Of a DNA stretch of 64,000 bases, positions 26,638 to 36,176 are shown one piece after another. The translations under genes and the position numbers were made by a program. The DNA is from Bacteroidales bacterium. GTDB lineage: Bacteria; Bacteroidota; Bacteroidia; Bacteroidales; UBA932. Where the stretch lies: the NCBI GenBank assembly GCA_024398105.1, contig JAKSJP010000001.1, positions 1-64,000 on the forward strand, in the 5' to 3' direction. Within the stretch, counting starts at the first letter, position 1. Each line of letters begins with the position of its first letter. The notes beneath the pieces are model-generated. The model had not been told where the DNA came from, searched no databases, and saw only the letters and a program-made list of their open reading frames with translations.

Positions 26638-27345
26638 ATGGCATACGGTAGACTATATCTGATTCCCTCTCCTCTCGGAGAATACTCTCCGGAGGAAGTG
26701 ATCCCTGTCCCTGCCCTCGAGAAGGTGAGGACCATTACGAAGTTTGTTGTCGAGGAGACACGCACTGCGCGCAGATATCTTTCCGCAGCAGGTCTCAAAG
26801 GTCATATCGGAGAGCTTGAGTTCCACGAGCTCAACGAACACACGAAGCCGGAGGAGGTGGAGTCATATCTCCAGCTTTTCGCCGACGGCTGTGACGTCGG
26901 ACTGATATCAGAGGCCGGCCTTCCGGCAGTTGCGGACCCAGGAGCACTGCTCGTCGCACTTTGCCATAGACATGACATAGAAGTCGTGCCGTTCGTCGGT
27001 CCGTCATCGCTGATGATGGCGCTCATGTCGTCGGGGCTGAACGGTCAGTCCTTCGCGTTCAAGGGTTATATTCCTGTCAAGCCTGACGAAAGACGAAAGG
27101 CCATCAAGGAAATGGAGAAGCTCTCCTCTCAGCTCAAGCAGACACAGATCTTCATCGAGACTCCTTACAGGAACGACGCGATGCTTGCCGACATACTTGC
27201 CACATGCAGCCCTTCGACAAGGGTATGCCTCGCTGCCGACATCACTCTTCCTGACGCGTTCATAAAGACAAAGAGAGTCAGTGAATGGAAGAAAGCGGTT
27301 CCTGTCATCGGAAAGAGACCTTGTGTATTCCTGATACTTGCATAG
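26638..27345 (+). CDS. RsmI-like SAM-dependent methyltransferase (tetrapyrrole methylase fold)
   Basis: A 235-residue methyltransferase related to RsmI, which methylates the ribose of C1402 in 16S rRNA. The N-terminal motif reads YLIPSPLGEY where RsmI has the YVVATPIGN type. Later family motifs are present: DVGLISEAGLPAVADPG (about 84-100), VVPFVGPSSLMMAL, and FIETPYRNDAML. Bacteroidota commonly carry this variant beside a true RsmI, so the target may differ. It follows tamB by 5 bases and precedes mtaB by 3. Fold is certain, substrate is not. Confidence 0.85.
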   Translation: MAYGRLYLIPSPLGEYSPEEVIPVPALEKVRTITKFVVEETRTARRYLSAAGLKGHIGELEFHELNEHTKPEEVESYLQLFADGCDVGLISEAGLPAVADPGALLVALCHRHDIEVVPFVGPSSLMMALMSSGLNGQSFAFKGYIPVKPDERRKAIKEMEKLSSQLKQTQIFIETPYRNDAMLADILATCSPSTRVCLAADITLPDAFIKTKRVSEWKKAVPVIGKRPCVFLILA

Positions 27346-27348
27346 AAG

Positions 27349-28638
27349 ATGAAGATAGCATTCCTTACATTGGGCTGCAAGCTCAACTACGCAGAGACTT
27401 CTACCTACGAACGAGGTTTCGTAGAGAACGGCCTCGAGGTCGTCAGATGGGAAGACAAGGCCGACGTGTACCTTGTCAACACATGCAGCGTGACCCAGCA
27501 CTCCGACAACAAGTGCAGGAACATCATACGCAAGTGCCACAGGCTCGCTCCTGAGGCATCGATCGTCGTCACCGGATGCTATGCCGAGCTGAAAAGAGAC
27601 GAGGTCGCGGCGATAGAAGGCGTCAAGCTGGTCTTCGGTGCGAAGGAGAAGGCCAAGGTCGTCCCCATGACCCTCAGGATGCTTGCAGGCGACGCCGTCG
27701 AGACTGACACCACATACAAGGAAAGAAGCATGGCACAGGAGTACAAGGACATCTCCTCTGACACCATAGCAGCGTTCTCAAGCGGAGAAAGGACACGTTC
27801 CTTCCTCAAGGTCCAGGACGGATGCAACAACTTCTGCGCATACTGCACCGTACCATACGCAAGAGGAGAAAGCCGTAACATCCCTATCTGCGAGATCGTC
27901 AGGCAGGCAGAGCAGATCGCGTCCGAAGGCATAAAGGAAGTAGTCCTTACAGGTGTCAACACCGGAGACTTCGGAAGGACGACCGGCGAGTCATTCCTCG
28001 ACCTGCTCAAGGCCCTGAACGAAGTGGAAGGCATAGAAAGATACAGGATCTCATCCATTGAGCCTAACCTCATCACGCCTGAGATAATCGACTGGATCGC
28101 AAGCGGTACCAAGTTCCAGCCACATTTCCACATCCCTCTCCAGGTCGGCAATGACGAGCTCCTGAAGAAGGTAGGAAGGAAGTACGACACCGCACTTTTC
28201 GCCGACAGGATCGAGTATATCAGGCAGAAGATGGAAGGTCCAGGCAAGCCGAAGGTATTCTTCGGAATCGACGTGATCGTCGGACTGCCAGGTGAGACTG
28301 AGGAAATGTTCCAGGACACCTACGACTTCCTCGAGAAAAGGATACGCCCAGCGTTCATCCATATCTTCCCATATTCAAAGAGACCAGGCACACGCGCATT
28401 CTCGATGCCTGACCAGGTCCAGGACAGCAAGAAGACTGAAAGGGTCGCAAGGCTCGAGCAGCTCTGCGACAGGCTTAACGCGGAATTCGTGGAAAGCAAC
28501 CGAGGAACTCGGGAGAGAGTTCTCTGGGAGTCATCTGAGAAGGGCGGAAAGATGTCCGGATACACCGGCAACTACATACGTATAGTCAAGGATTTCGACC
28601 CTTCGAAGGTCGGCACCATAGAAGATATCACAATATGA
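27349..28638 (+). CDS. mtaB: tRNA t6A37 methylthiotransferase MtaB
   Basis: Adds a methylthio group to t6A37 of tRNA, acting after TsaD. The 429-residue protein has the N-terminal UPF0004 domain with cluster cysteines (LGCKLNYAE, VNTCSVTQHSD, VTGCYAEL), the radical-SAM motif CNNFCAYC (about 160-167), and the family segment VLTGVNTGDFG that marks MtaB rather than MiaB or RimO. A C-terminal TRAM-like tail is present (RERVLWESSEKGGKMSGYTGNYIRI). Its stop overlaps the next start by four bases. tsaD lies about 5 kb away on the opposite strand. Confidence 0.94.
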   Translation: MKIAFLTLGCKLNYAETSTYERGFVENGLEVVRWEDKADVYLVNTCSVTQHSDNKCRNIIRKCHRLAPEASIVVTGCYAELKRDEVAAIEGVKLVFGAKEKAKVVPMTLRMLAGDAVETDTTYKERSMAQEYKDISSDTIAAFSSGERTRSFLKVQDGCNNFCAYCTVPYARGESRNIPICEIVRQAEQIASEGIKEVVLTGVNTGDFGRTTGESFLDLLKALNEVEGIERYRISSIEPNLITPEIIDWIASGTKFQPHFHIPLQVGNDELLKKVGRKYDTALFADRIEYIRQKMEGPGKPKVFFGIDVIVGLPGETEEMFQDTYDFLEKRIRPAFIHIFPYSKRPGTRAFSMPDQVQDSKKTERVARLEQLCDRLNAEFVESNRGTRERVLWESSEKGGKMSGYTGNYIRIVKDFDPSKVGTIEDITI

Positions 28639-29588
28639 TGAAGGCAAGACTCAGATTCCTCGGTACAGGAACCTCCCAGGGCATCCCCATCATCGGATGC
28701 AGATGTCCAAAGTGCTGCAGCGACGACCCTAGGGACAAGCGTTTCAGGGCATCGGCTCTCGTGGAGTACGGTCCCCTGACAATCCTCATCGACGCCGGTC
28801 CTGACTTCCGAAGCCAGATGCTTGCGGCCGGAGTCCGTCATCTCGACGCCATCCTCCTCACCCACAACCACAAGGACCATACAGGAGGCCTTGACGACGT
28901 CCGCGCCCTCAACTATATCGACCGCCGCGTCGTCGAGCTGTACTGCGAGGACATGGTCCTGAATTCCCTGAAGCAGGAATATTCCTATGCCTTCAGCGAA
29001 GTGAAGTATCCCGGTGCACCGGAATGGCATGTGCATCGCCTGACAGACAAGCCGTTCGTAATCTATCCTGACAAAGATGCCAAGGAGCTCGTATGGGTGC
29101 ACGACGTCGGATACAGGTACAGACTTGCAGACGGCACCATGGTCCCAACCGGCAACGCGCTCTGCGAGGCCGAGACAGTCGACGACCCGGATTTCGAGGG
29201 CAATGCCCATGGTACCGGAGGGGACGGCCTGGAGATAATTCCGATCAGGGGTTTCCATGACCAGATGCCGGTGCTTGGATTCCGCTTCGGCAACATCGCC
29301 TACATCACCGACATGAGCTCGATACCCGAGTCCGAGTTCGCTAAGCTCAAGGGGCTGGACCATGTCACCCTGAACACCGTAGGTTACAACCGCCACCATT
29401 CGCATTTCTCGCTCGACGAGGCCCTGGACATAGCGGACAGGATCGGAGCGAAGCATACATGGCTGACCCACCTCAGCCACACCTTCCCTAAATACAAAGA
29501 GTTCTGCGCAGACCTTGACGATCTTTGCAGAACCCGTAATATCAACTCTGTCGTCAGACCAGCCTACGACGGCCTGGTCATCGGGTAG
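28635..29588 (+). CDS. PhnP-like MBL-fold metallo-hydrolase
   Basis: A 317-residue metallo-beta-lactamase-fold phosphodiesterase-like enzyme. It starts LRFLGTGTSQGIPIIGCRCPKC, which with the Cys cluster is typical of the PhnP-type subgroup. The metal-binding signature is HNHKDHTGG (about 76-84), with later ligands in ITDMSS and THLSH. Such enzymes cleave cyclic phosphates or other esters; the substrate here is not known. It overlaps mtaB by an ATGA and ends the tamB operon. It ends 3 bases before the convergent citrate synthase stop. Confidence 0.88.
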   Translation: MMKARLRFLGTGTSQGIPIIGCRCPKCCSDDPRDKRFRASALVEYGPLTILIDAGPDFRSQMLAAGVRHLDAILLTHNHKDHTGGLDDVRALNYIDRRVVELYCEDMVLNSLKQEYSYAFSEVKYPGAPEWHVHRLTDKPFVIYPDKDAKELVWVHDVGYRYRLADGTMVPTGNALCEAETVDDPDFEGNAHGTGGDGLEIIPIRGFHDQMPVLGFRFGNIAYITDMSSIPESEFAKLKGLDHVTLNTVGYNRHHSHFSLDEALDIADRIGAKHTWLTHLSHTFPKYKEFCADLDDLCRTRNINSVVRPAYDGLVIG

Positions 29589-29591
29589 AGC

Positions 29592-30944
29592 CTATCTCTT
29601 GTCGATGCTGATGTAAGGCATAGGCTCCGTGACGCACTTGTATGCAGGACGGATGATCCTACGTCCCTCGAAGTTGAGCTCCTCGTTGCGGTGTGCGCAC
29701 CAGCCGACGATCCTGGACATGGCGAAGAGAGGTGTGAATATCTCCTTCGGAATACCTATCATATCATATACGAAACCAGAATAGAAGTCGACGTTCGCGC
29801 AGAGGGTCTTGCCTTTGCCCTTTACCTTATAGATAGTCTCGATAGCGACTCTCTCGAGCCTTACCATGAAGTTGTACTCGGCCATCCTGTCCTTTTCCAT
29901 GGCCAGTTCATATGCCATCCTCTTGAGAAGCACGGCACGAGGATCGGAGATGGTATAGACCGCATGTCCGATACCATAGACAAGGCCGCTCCTGTTGAAG
30001 GCATCCTTGTTGAGGATCCTTGTGATGTAGGTCTCGATCTCCTTGTCTGATTCCCAGTCCTGGACGTTCTCCTTGAGATAGTCCAACATCTTGTTTACCA
30101 TTATGTTGGCACCACCATGCTTAGGTCCCTTGAGCGATCCAAGACCGGCTGCGATCGATGAATATGTGTCGGTTCCGGTCGAAGATGTCACCCTCACGGT
30201 AAAAGTAGAGTTGTTACCTCCACCATGCTCCGCATGAAGGATGAGAAGGAGGTCCAACGTCCTTGCCTCAAGCGAAGAGAACTCAGGTCCCTTCAGCATA
30301 TAGAGGAAGTTCTCGGCAAGCGAGAGGTTCTCCTTAGGATGACGGAGATGGAGGGTCCTTCCCTTCTCCTTGTGACGTATCATATTATACGCGTATGCGA
30401 TGGTGGTCGGGAACTTGGAAAGGAGCCAGATGCTCTGCTTCATCAGGTTCTCGCGGGATATGTCGTCCGGATTGTCATCGAATGTATAGAATTCAAGGAC
30501 GCTTCTTGCAAGGATGTTCATGACATCATTGCCCTCGAGCTCGATGATATGCATGACCGTCTGGTGCTCAAGCGGCATGTTCTCGATGAGGAGTTCCTTG
30601 AATTCCTGGAGTTCCTCCTTGTCAGGAAGCTGTCCCGAGAGGAGAAGGTATGCCACCTCCTCGAAGCCGAAACGGCCCTCCTTCAGGATCGCGTCCGCAA
30701 GGTCCTTCACCTCATAGCCTCTGAAGAAAAGCTTTCCCTCGATAGGTTCAAGGGTTCCGTCAGGAAGTCTGTTGTAGCCGACTACGTCACCGATGTTGGT
30801 AAGGCCGGCAAGGACGCCGGAGCCGTTCTCATTCCTGAGTCCTCTCTTGACGTCATATTCCTTGAAGAGATCTGGATTTATCTTTGTGCAAGCCTTCATC
30901 TCATCCGAAAGCTTGTAGATCAGGTATTCTTTCCTTGATGTCAT
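29592..30944 (-). CDS. gltA: Citrate synthase
   Basis: Condenses oxaloacetate and acetyl-CoA to citrate. The 450-residue protein belongs to the citrate/methylcitrate synthase family: LFFRGYEVKDLAD near residue 70, the His-containing HAEHGGGNNSTFTVRV (first catalytic His), GLGSLKGPKHGGAN, VYGIGHAVYTISDPRA (second His), and CANVDFYSGFVYDMIGIP (Asp). All catalytic regions are intact. The length and HAEHGGG variant match the group common in Bacteroidales. It is apparently monocistronic, with a promoter-like sequence at 30972-31002. A 2-methylcitrate activity cannot be excluded. Confidence 0.92.
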   Translation of the reverse strand: MTSRKEYLIYKLSDEMKACTKINPDLFKEYDVKRGLRNENGSGVLAGLTNIGDVVGYNRLPDGTLEPIEGKLFFRGYEVKDLADAILKEGRFGFEEVAYLLLSGQLPDKEELQEFKELLIENMPLEHQTVMHIIELEGNDVMNILARSVLEFYTFDDNPDDISRENLMKQSIWLLSKFPTTIAYAYNMIRHKEKGRTLHLRHPKENLSLAENFLYMLKGPEFSSLEARTLDLLLILHAEHGGGNNSTFTVRVTSSTGTDTYSSIAAGLGSLKGPKHGGANIMVNKMLDYLKENVQDWESDKEIETYITRILNKDAFNRSGLVYGIGHAVYTISDPRAVLLKRMAYELAMEKDRMAEYNFMVRLERVAIETIYKVKGKGKTLCANVDFYSGFVYDMIGIPKEIFTPLFAMSRIVGWCAHRNEELNFEGRRIIRPAYKCVTEPMPYISIDKR

Positions 30945-30971
30945 ATCTGTCTATTCTTGAACCACTTGGGA

Positions 30972-31002
30972 CAATAGTAGAAAAAAAATCCCAAGGATGA
31001 AA
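30972..31002 (-). promoter_or_regulatory. Probable citrate synthase promoter
   Basis: On the minus strand TTTC (30999-31002), 19 bases, TACTATTG (30972-30979): one mismatch from consensus in each box. An inverted repeat CTTGGGA...TCCCAAG spans the spacer and -7 box and could be an operator or hairpin. Confidence 0.5.
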
Positions 31003-31066
31003 ATTTATTCAGGATGTAAATCGTTTGAGAATAAGAATATTCACAAATTGAGAAAATATTCAGCCG

Positions 31067-32944
31067 TTATTCAGAATATGGAGGGATGATTCCATCGTCC
31101 ACCAGGCCTCTCAGGACGTCAAGATAATCAGGATCGGACTCATCCGACGGAACTCCGAAGACCGGCTTCAGGTCATCAAGGGTATACACCCCGTTCCGCG
31201 AGCTTACGAAGCGTACGAGCCTGTCCGCAGTCGCCTTCCTGTCTGCGGCCTTGCGACGGCACACATCGCATGTGCCGCAAGGCTTGGACTCTGTCTGGCC
31301 GAAGTAGGCAAGGAGATATCGTGACCTGCAGGTCTTCTCGTCACTGACATAGCCCAGCATGGCCTCAGTCCTGGCATGGAAGGAATCCTGCAGACGCTGG
31401 TAATTCCTTGGATGAAGCGCTACGTTTCCAGGCATATAGCGAGGGTGATGTATCATCAGCACATCTGCCTTGGCTTTCGGTATATAGGAAATTACATGCT
31501 CGAGGGAGAGCTTGTAGAGGATTTCCCTGAGCTGAGGGACGCTCACTCCGATCCCGGATGCAAAATACTCCTCATCGATCGCTACGCTGTGCGAGAATAT
31601 GCCGACACACTTGCGCATGAGACGTTCTAGCAGCTCGGTCATCCTGCGGTCAGCGAACTCCACCTCATAAAGAGCCGTCCTGTCCGTGATGATCCTGACC
31701 CTGGTCTGTGTATCCACGTCCTCGGTATATGTCCAATGGTCTTCCCTCTCCAGGTATTTCACTGCATAGTATGCAGTCGACTGGTCTAACGAATGCTTCC
31801 TGCAGAAGTCAGCTATGTCGAACTTCAGATGCCTGTCCTCCCCTTCTCCGTACGGGATCTGGAAGAAGGCATGGACTCTCTGGTAGATGTCCTCGATATA
31901 TTCGACTGACGGGAAAGAGACTTTCTCTATCAGCTTGAGCCTCTTGATGTCATTGCTGTTCCAGAGCTGCACAGCATATGAACGCTTGCCGTCTCGGCCA
32001 GCACGGCCTGCCTCCTGGAAATATGCTTCCGGTGAGTCAGGAAGGTCGAGATGCACTACGAAGCGGACGTCAGGCTTGTCAATGCCCATTCCGAACGCAT
32101 TGGTACATGCCATGACCCGGATCTCGTCCCTTTTCCATGCTTCCTGACGGTCCGAGCGTGTCTCGTGGCCGAGTCCCGCATGGTAGAACGAGGCGGAGAT
32201 TCCGGCATCATTGAGGAACTGCGCGATCTCCTCGGTCTTCTTCCTGTTCCTGAGATAGACGATGCCCGTTCCGCCCACTCCCTGGCACACGGCAAGGAGC
32301 TGTCCGAGCTTGTCCTCGGCCTGGCGTACTACATACGAGAGGTTAGGACGTTCGAAACCGCTCTTGAGCAGGTTCTTCTCCTTGAAGCAGAGCTTGTCCA
32401 TGATGTCCTGCGCTACAGCAGGGGTAGCCGTCGCAGTCAGTGCGATCACGGGTGCATCGACCATGGTCCTGAGCTCTCCGATGCGAAGGTAGTCAGGTCG
32501 GAAGTCATATCCCCACTGCGAGATGCAATGGGCCTCGTCGACTACTATATAGCTGACTTTCATCGACTGCAGATAGGACTTGAAAAGGAAGGTGCCGATA
32601 CGTTCCGGAGAGACATAGAGGAACTTGTAATCGCCGTATGCGGCATTGTTCAGGGCAAGGTCGACATCGTGCCGCCCCATTCCTGCATGGACGGCTAAGG
32701 CCTTGATACCGCGGGCGTTGAGATTCTGGACCTGGTCCTTCATCAACGCGATCAGAGGGGTCACGACTATGGCTATTCCCTCCTTCATCATGGCTGGTAC
32801 CTGGAAGCATATCGACTTGCCTCCTCCGGTAGGAAGGATAGCGAGCACATCTCTCCCCTCCACCGCCGTCCTGACGATCTCCTCCTGGGCCGGTCTGAAC
32901 GAATCGTAGCCCCAATATCTCTTCAATACTCCCTGCGCTTCCAT
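31067..32944 (-). CDS. recQ: RecQ family ATP-dependent DNA helicase
   Basis: A 3'-5' DNA helicase for recombination and fork repair. Walker A is LPTGGGKSICFQ, the DEAH box is VVDEAHCISQWGYDFR, motif VI is QEAGRAGRDGK. The zinc-binding domain has RYLLAYFG with CGTCDVC, followed by a short winged-helix-like end. No HRDC domain is visible. I use the ATG at 32944 (625 residues) rather than the TTG three codons earlier. It is a single gene upstream of citrate synthase and divergent from pckA. Confidence 0.94.
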   Translation of the reverse strand: MEAQGVLKRYWGYDSFRPAQEEIVRTAVEGRDVLAILPTGGGKSICFQVPAMMKEGIAIVVTPLIALMKDQVQNLNARGIKALAVHAGMGRHDVDLALNNAAYGDYKFLYVSPERIGTFLFKSYLQSMKVSYIVVDEAHCISQWGYDFRPDYLRIGELRTMVDAPVIALTATATPAVAQDIMDKLCFKEKNLLKSGFERPNLSYVVRQAEDKLGQLLAVCQGVGGTGIVYLRNRKKTEEIAQFLNDAGISASFYHAGLGHETRSDRQEAWKRDEIRVMACTNAFGMGIDKPDVRFVVHLDLPDSPEAYFQEAGRAGRDGKRSYAVQLWNSNDIKRLKLIEKVSFPSVEYIEDIYQRVHAFFQIPYGEGEDRHLKFDIADFCRKHSLDQSTAYYAVKYLEREDHWTYTEDVDTQTRVRIITDRTALYEVEFADRRMTELLERLMRKCVGIFSHSVAIDEEYFASGIGVSVPQLREILYKLSLEHVISYIPKAKADVLMIHHPRYMPGNVALHPRNYQRLQDSFHARTEAMLGYVSDEKTCRSRYLLAYFGQTESKPCGTCDVCRRKAADRKATADRLVRFVSSRNGVYTLDDLKPVFGVPSDESDPDYLDVLRGLVDDGIIPPYSE

Positions 32945-33025
32945 TTGTTTCAATCAGTTAAAACGATTTTCCTGATTATCATCCTCTTGTCACGACAAAA
33001 ATGATGATTTTTCGACATCAAGATA

Positions 33026-33056
33026 TATGCAAAATTAGGAAAAATGCGTAAATTTG
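33026..33056 (+). promoter_or_regulatory. pckA promoter
   Basis: TATG (33026-33029), 19 bases, TAAATTTG (33049-33056): a full -7 box and three of four -33 bases. The AT-rich leader is about 47 bases long. Confidence 0.7.
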
Positions 33057-33106
33057 TAGACCAAAGAACTGAAATCAAGTTATAATTATAAAATACAATT
33101 ACAGCT

Positions 33107-34711
33107 ATGCCAAAAATGGATTTAAGCAAGTATGGTATCAAGTCAGTGAAGGAAGTTCTCTACAACCCTTCATATGAGGTACTTTACAACGAAGAGACCA
33201 GACCAGAGCTCGAGGGCTTCGAGAAGGGTCAGGTAACTGAACTCGGTGCAATCAACGTGATGACCGGTATCTACACAGGTCGTTCTCCTAAGGACAAGTA
33301 CATCGTAATGGACAAGCAGTCAAAGGACACCGTATGGTGGACTTCAGACGAGTACAAGAACGACAACCACCCACTTTCTGAGAAGAACTGGAAGATCCTC
33401 AAGAAGCTCGCTCAGCAGCAGCTCTCAGGCAAGAGACTCTTCGTAGTAGATGGTTTCTGCGGTACCAACAAGGACACCCGTATGAAGGTTCGCTTCATCA
33501 TGGAGGTTGCATGGCAGGCACACTTCGTTACCAACATGTTCATCCGTCCTCAGAACCAGGCTGACTTCGATCAGGAGCCTGATTTCGTAGTATACTGCGC
33601 TGCTAAGGCAAAGGTTGAGAACTACAAGGAGATGGGTCTCAACTCAGAGACTGCTGTAGCATTCAACGTATCAAGCAAGGAGCAGGTTATCCTCAACACA
33701 TGGTACGGTGGTGAGATGAAGAAGGGTATGTTCTCTATGATGAACTACTACCTTCCACTCAAGGGCATCGCTTCAATGCACTGCTCTGCAAACACTGACA
33801 TGAACGGTGAGAACACAGCTATCTTCTTCGGCCTTTCAGGTACAGGTAAGACTACCCTTTCAACAGACCCTAAGCGTCTCCTCATCGGTGATGACGAGCA
33901 CGGCTGGGACAACAAGGGTGTGTTCAACTTCGAAGGTGGTTGCTACGCTAAGGTCATCAAGCTCGACAAGGAGTCTGAGCCAGATATCTACAACGCTATC
34001 CGTCGCGACGCTCTCCTCGAGAACGTAACAGTAGACGCTAACGGTGTAATCGACTTCAACGACAAGAGCGTTACCGAGAACACCCGCGTTTCTTATCCAA
34101 TCTATCACATCAACAACATCGTACGTCCTCTCTCATCAGGTCCAGCTGCAAAGCAGGTAATCTTCCTTTCAGCAGATGCATTCGGAGTACTTCCTCCAGT
34201 ATCTATCCTCGATCCAGAGCAGACACAGTACTACTTCCTCTCAGGCTTCACAGCTAAGCTTGCAGGTACAGAGCGCGGTATCACCGAGCCTACTCCTACC
34301 TTCTCAGCTTGCTTCGGCCAGGCATTCCTCGAGCTTCACCCTACAAAGTACGCTCAGGAGCTTGTAAAGAAGATGAAGAAGAGCGGTGCAAAGGCATACC
34401 TCGTGAACACAGGTTGGAACGGAACAGGCAAGCGTATCTCTATCCGCGACACCCGTGGTATCATCGACGCAATCCTTGACGGTTCTATCGACAAGGCTCC
34501 TACCAAGGTGATCCCTCACTTCAACTTCACAGTTCCTACAGTGCTCAACGGTGTTGACACCAACATCCTTGACCCACGCGACACCTATGCAAACGCAGCA
34601 GAGTGGGAGACAAAGGCTCTCGACCTCGCTTCACGTTTCATCAAGAACTTCAAGAAGTACGAAGGCAACAAGGCTGGTAAGGCTCTCGTAAAGGCTGGTC
34701 CTCAGATCTAA
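33107..34711 (+). CDS. pckA: Phosphoenolpyruvate carboxykinase (ATP)
   Basis: Interconverts oxaloacetate and PEP with ATP/ADP. In fermenting gut Bacteroidota it often runs toward oxaloacetate on the route to succinate and propionate. The 534-residue protein has [14 protein letters not shown], the kinase-1 region [27 protein letters not shown] split across the P-loop (GLSGTGKTT), the metal region [11 protein letters not shown], and [12 protein letters not shown]. Codon choice is visibly biased toward a narrow set (AAG, CTC, GGT, AAC), suggesting high expression. It is monocistronic with its own promoter and a strong terminator. Confidence 0.98.
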   Translation: MPKMDLSKYGIKSVKEVLYNPSYEVLYNEETRPELEGFEKGQVTELGAINVMTGIYTGRSPKDKYIVMDKQSKDTVWWTSDEYKNDNHPLSEKNWKILKKLAQQQLSGKRLFVVDGFCGTNKDTRMKVRFIMEVAWQAHFVTNMFIRPQNQADFDQEPDFVVYCAAKAKVENYKEMGLNSETAVAFNVSSKEQVILNTWYGGEMKKGMFSMMNYYLPLKGIASMHCSANTDMNGENTAIFFGLSGTGKTTLSTDPKRLLIGDDEHGWDNKGVFNFEGGCYAKVIKLDKESEPDIYNAIRRDALLENVTVDANGVIDFNDKSVTENTRVSYPIYHINNIVRPLSSGPAAKQVIFLSADAFGVLPPVSILDPEQTQYYFLSGFTAKLAGTERGITEPTPTFSACFGQAFLELHPTKYAQELVKKMKKSGAKAYLVNTGWNGTGKRISIRDTRGIIDAILDGSIDKAPTKVIPHFNFTVPTVLNGVDTNILDPRDTYANAAEWETKALDLASRFIKNFKKYEGNKAGKALVKAGPQI

Positions 34712-34736
34712 TCAAGAGACTTCCTCAATATGAAAA

Positions 34737-34765
34737 GGTCGACCCGACAAGGGTCGGCCTTTTTT
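34737..34765 (+). terminator. pckA intrinsic terminator
   Basis: GGTCGACCC-GACAA-GGGTCGGCC forms a 9-bp stem with one G-T pair and a 5-base loop, followed by six T. It begins about 25 bases after the pckA stop. Confidence 0.92.
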
Positions 34766-34893
34766 GCGTCTTCAAGCATACGTAAGTGGTTTTTCGCCCT
34801 ACTACCCCCGAATTCTAGAGGTGGTAGGGCGAAATATCCGACAACATCTCCCGCTGGTTCATAAAGGAACTTGGAATTATTCCAAATGGTTGA

Positions 34894-34901
34894 TAAATTT
34901 G
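34894..34901 (+). promoter_or_regulatory. Probable -7 element of the DUF4249/TonB-receptor unit
   Basis: TAAATTTG matches TAnnTTTG; CTTG 20 bases upstream (34870-34873) is a partial -33. The predicted start near 34905 lies upstream of the lipoprotein ATG at 34962 and after the next possible ATG of a longer open frame at 34764, arguing against that longer frame. Confidence 0.5.
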
Positions 34902-34961
34902 ATAAATTACATCCCCACAGGGATCGATCAACGTCCTTACAGAAAAACAAACAGCAATAAT

Positions 34962-36167
34962 ATGCGGAGATCAAGCTACCTACTTTTACTACTTTTCATG
35001 ACGTTCCTCATGGTATCCTGTTCAAAGACATTTGTAATGGATGCAGACGAGAGACCTACCGTCGTGGTAGATTATATCATGACTAACAACCCTGTGCAGT
35101 ATATGCATCTGCGCTTAACGAAAGGAGCATCCAAAGACACATTCCCGGTAGTCGCGGAAGCCAACGCAAGACTTGTCGACCTGAGCATGAACGAAACTGA
35201 AGCAGGTGTTTTCAACAAAAGCGAAGACGGGGAATGGACGATGGAATACGCTGCCATTCCTAATCACAGATACAGACTGGAAGTAGACGTCCCAGGATAC
35301 GATCTGATCACCGCCGAGCAGACAATGCCGGAGAACAAGACGATAGCTCAGGTGTGTTACAGTTATGAAGCAGCTGGTTCTTTCTGGATCCATGTAACGG
35401 ACCCGGCGTTCAATGCCGGCTTCTATGACAAGTGGAATTCATCCTCCCGCTACTTCATAGGCCTGAATAATTCAACCTGGGTGTACGGAATCAACTACAA
35501 CGAAAAGACCGGATCCAGGGAGATCGCCGACAAGATCTGCATCAGCATGATAAAAGGCTGTGATTCCTTCAGTATCACTGACGAAGTCTACGATACACCT
35601 GTTGAGAATACTGAGTTTCATTTCTGGAGCACTGGTTATGACTTTGAAGGGAACTATACAGAGTATATGACAACTGCCAAGGCTGGGTTGTACCACGATC
35701 TCAATGGTATGCCGATCTACAATCGCTACATCAGGATATCCAAAGATGAAATATTGAAAGAATATGGTCCACAGGGACTTGAATCAGGTTTCTACGTTGG
35801 AGTTTCAGGAGATTTCAAGGGTGAGATGCCGTTGGAGATCGAAAGGAATGGCGGTTATGGATCGTTCAGGAACAATGGTATCATAGACACTCCCGGGGAC
35901 AGGCAGTTCTACCTTGTCTTTGCCACAGTGTCTGACGAATATGACCATTATCACGAAGAAGCCCTGCGTTTCATGGATCTTCAGAAATCTTCTGACATGA
36001 CGACCATCTACCTCAGAGACAACATGTATACCAATATCAGTGGGGGTCTCGGGCTGTTCGGAGCAAAAAACGAGGTGAAACTCATCTGGTCAGACCAGCC
36101 GCGGCTCATTTATAGCACAAATGAGCCTCCGGTTGTAGTAGGAAAATCGAACCCATTCAAAGACTAG
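34962..36167 (+). CDS. DUF4249 family outer-membrane-associated lipoprotein
   Basis: A 401-residue surface or periplasmic lipoprotein of the DUF4249 family, which accompanies TonB-dependent receptors in Bacteroidota and probably helps substrate capture. The signal MRRSSYLLLLLFMTFLMVSC ends in a lipobox cysteine at residue 20. The body is beta-rich with the family's early pattern (RPTVVVDYIM, VQYMHLRLTKG, ARLVDLSMNE). The frame is open from 34764, but the lipoprotein signal and promoter fix the start here. It is followed by the receptor gene 6 bases later. Base composition looks more AT-rich by eye than neighbouring genes. Confidence 0.88.
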   Translation: MRRSSYLLLLLFMTFLMVSCSKTFVMDADERPTVVVDYIMTNNPVQYMHLRLTKGASKDTFPVVAEANARLVDLSMNETEAGVFNKSEDGEWTMEYAAIPNHRYRLEVDVPGYDLITAEQTMPENKTIAQVCYSYEAAGSFWIHVTDPAFNAGFYDKWNSSSRYFIGLNNSTWVYGINYNEKTGSREIADKICISMIKGCDSFSITDEVYDTPVENTEFHFWSTGYDFEGNYTEYMTTAKAGLYHDLNGMPIYNRYIRISKDEILKEYGPQGLESGFYVGVSGDFKGEMPLEIERNGGYGSFRNNGIIDTPGDRQFYLVFATVSDEYDHYHEEALRFMDLQKSSDMTTIYLRDNMYTNISGGLGLFGAKNEVKLIWSDQPRLIYSTNEPPVVVGKSNPFKD

Positions 36168-36176
36168 GACGCCATG

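Noticed and set aside
33700..34700. Unusual codon use of pckA as a sign of transfer
   Set aside because: The narrow codon set is what is expected of a highly expressed central-metabolism gene with a strong promoter and terminator.
34764..34961. N-terminal extension of the DUF4249 protein
   Set aside because: It begins right at the pckA terminator and before the -7 element at 34894; the lipoprotein signal starts at 34962.
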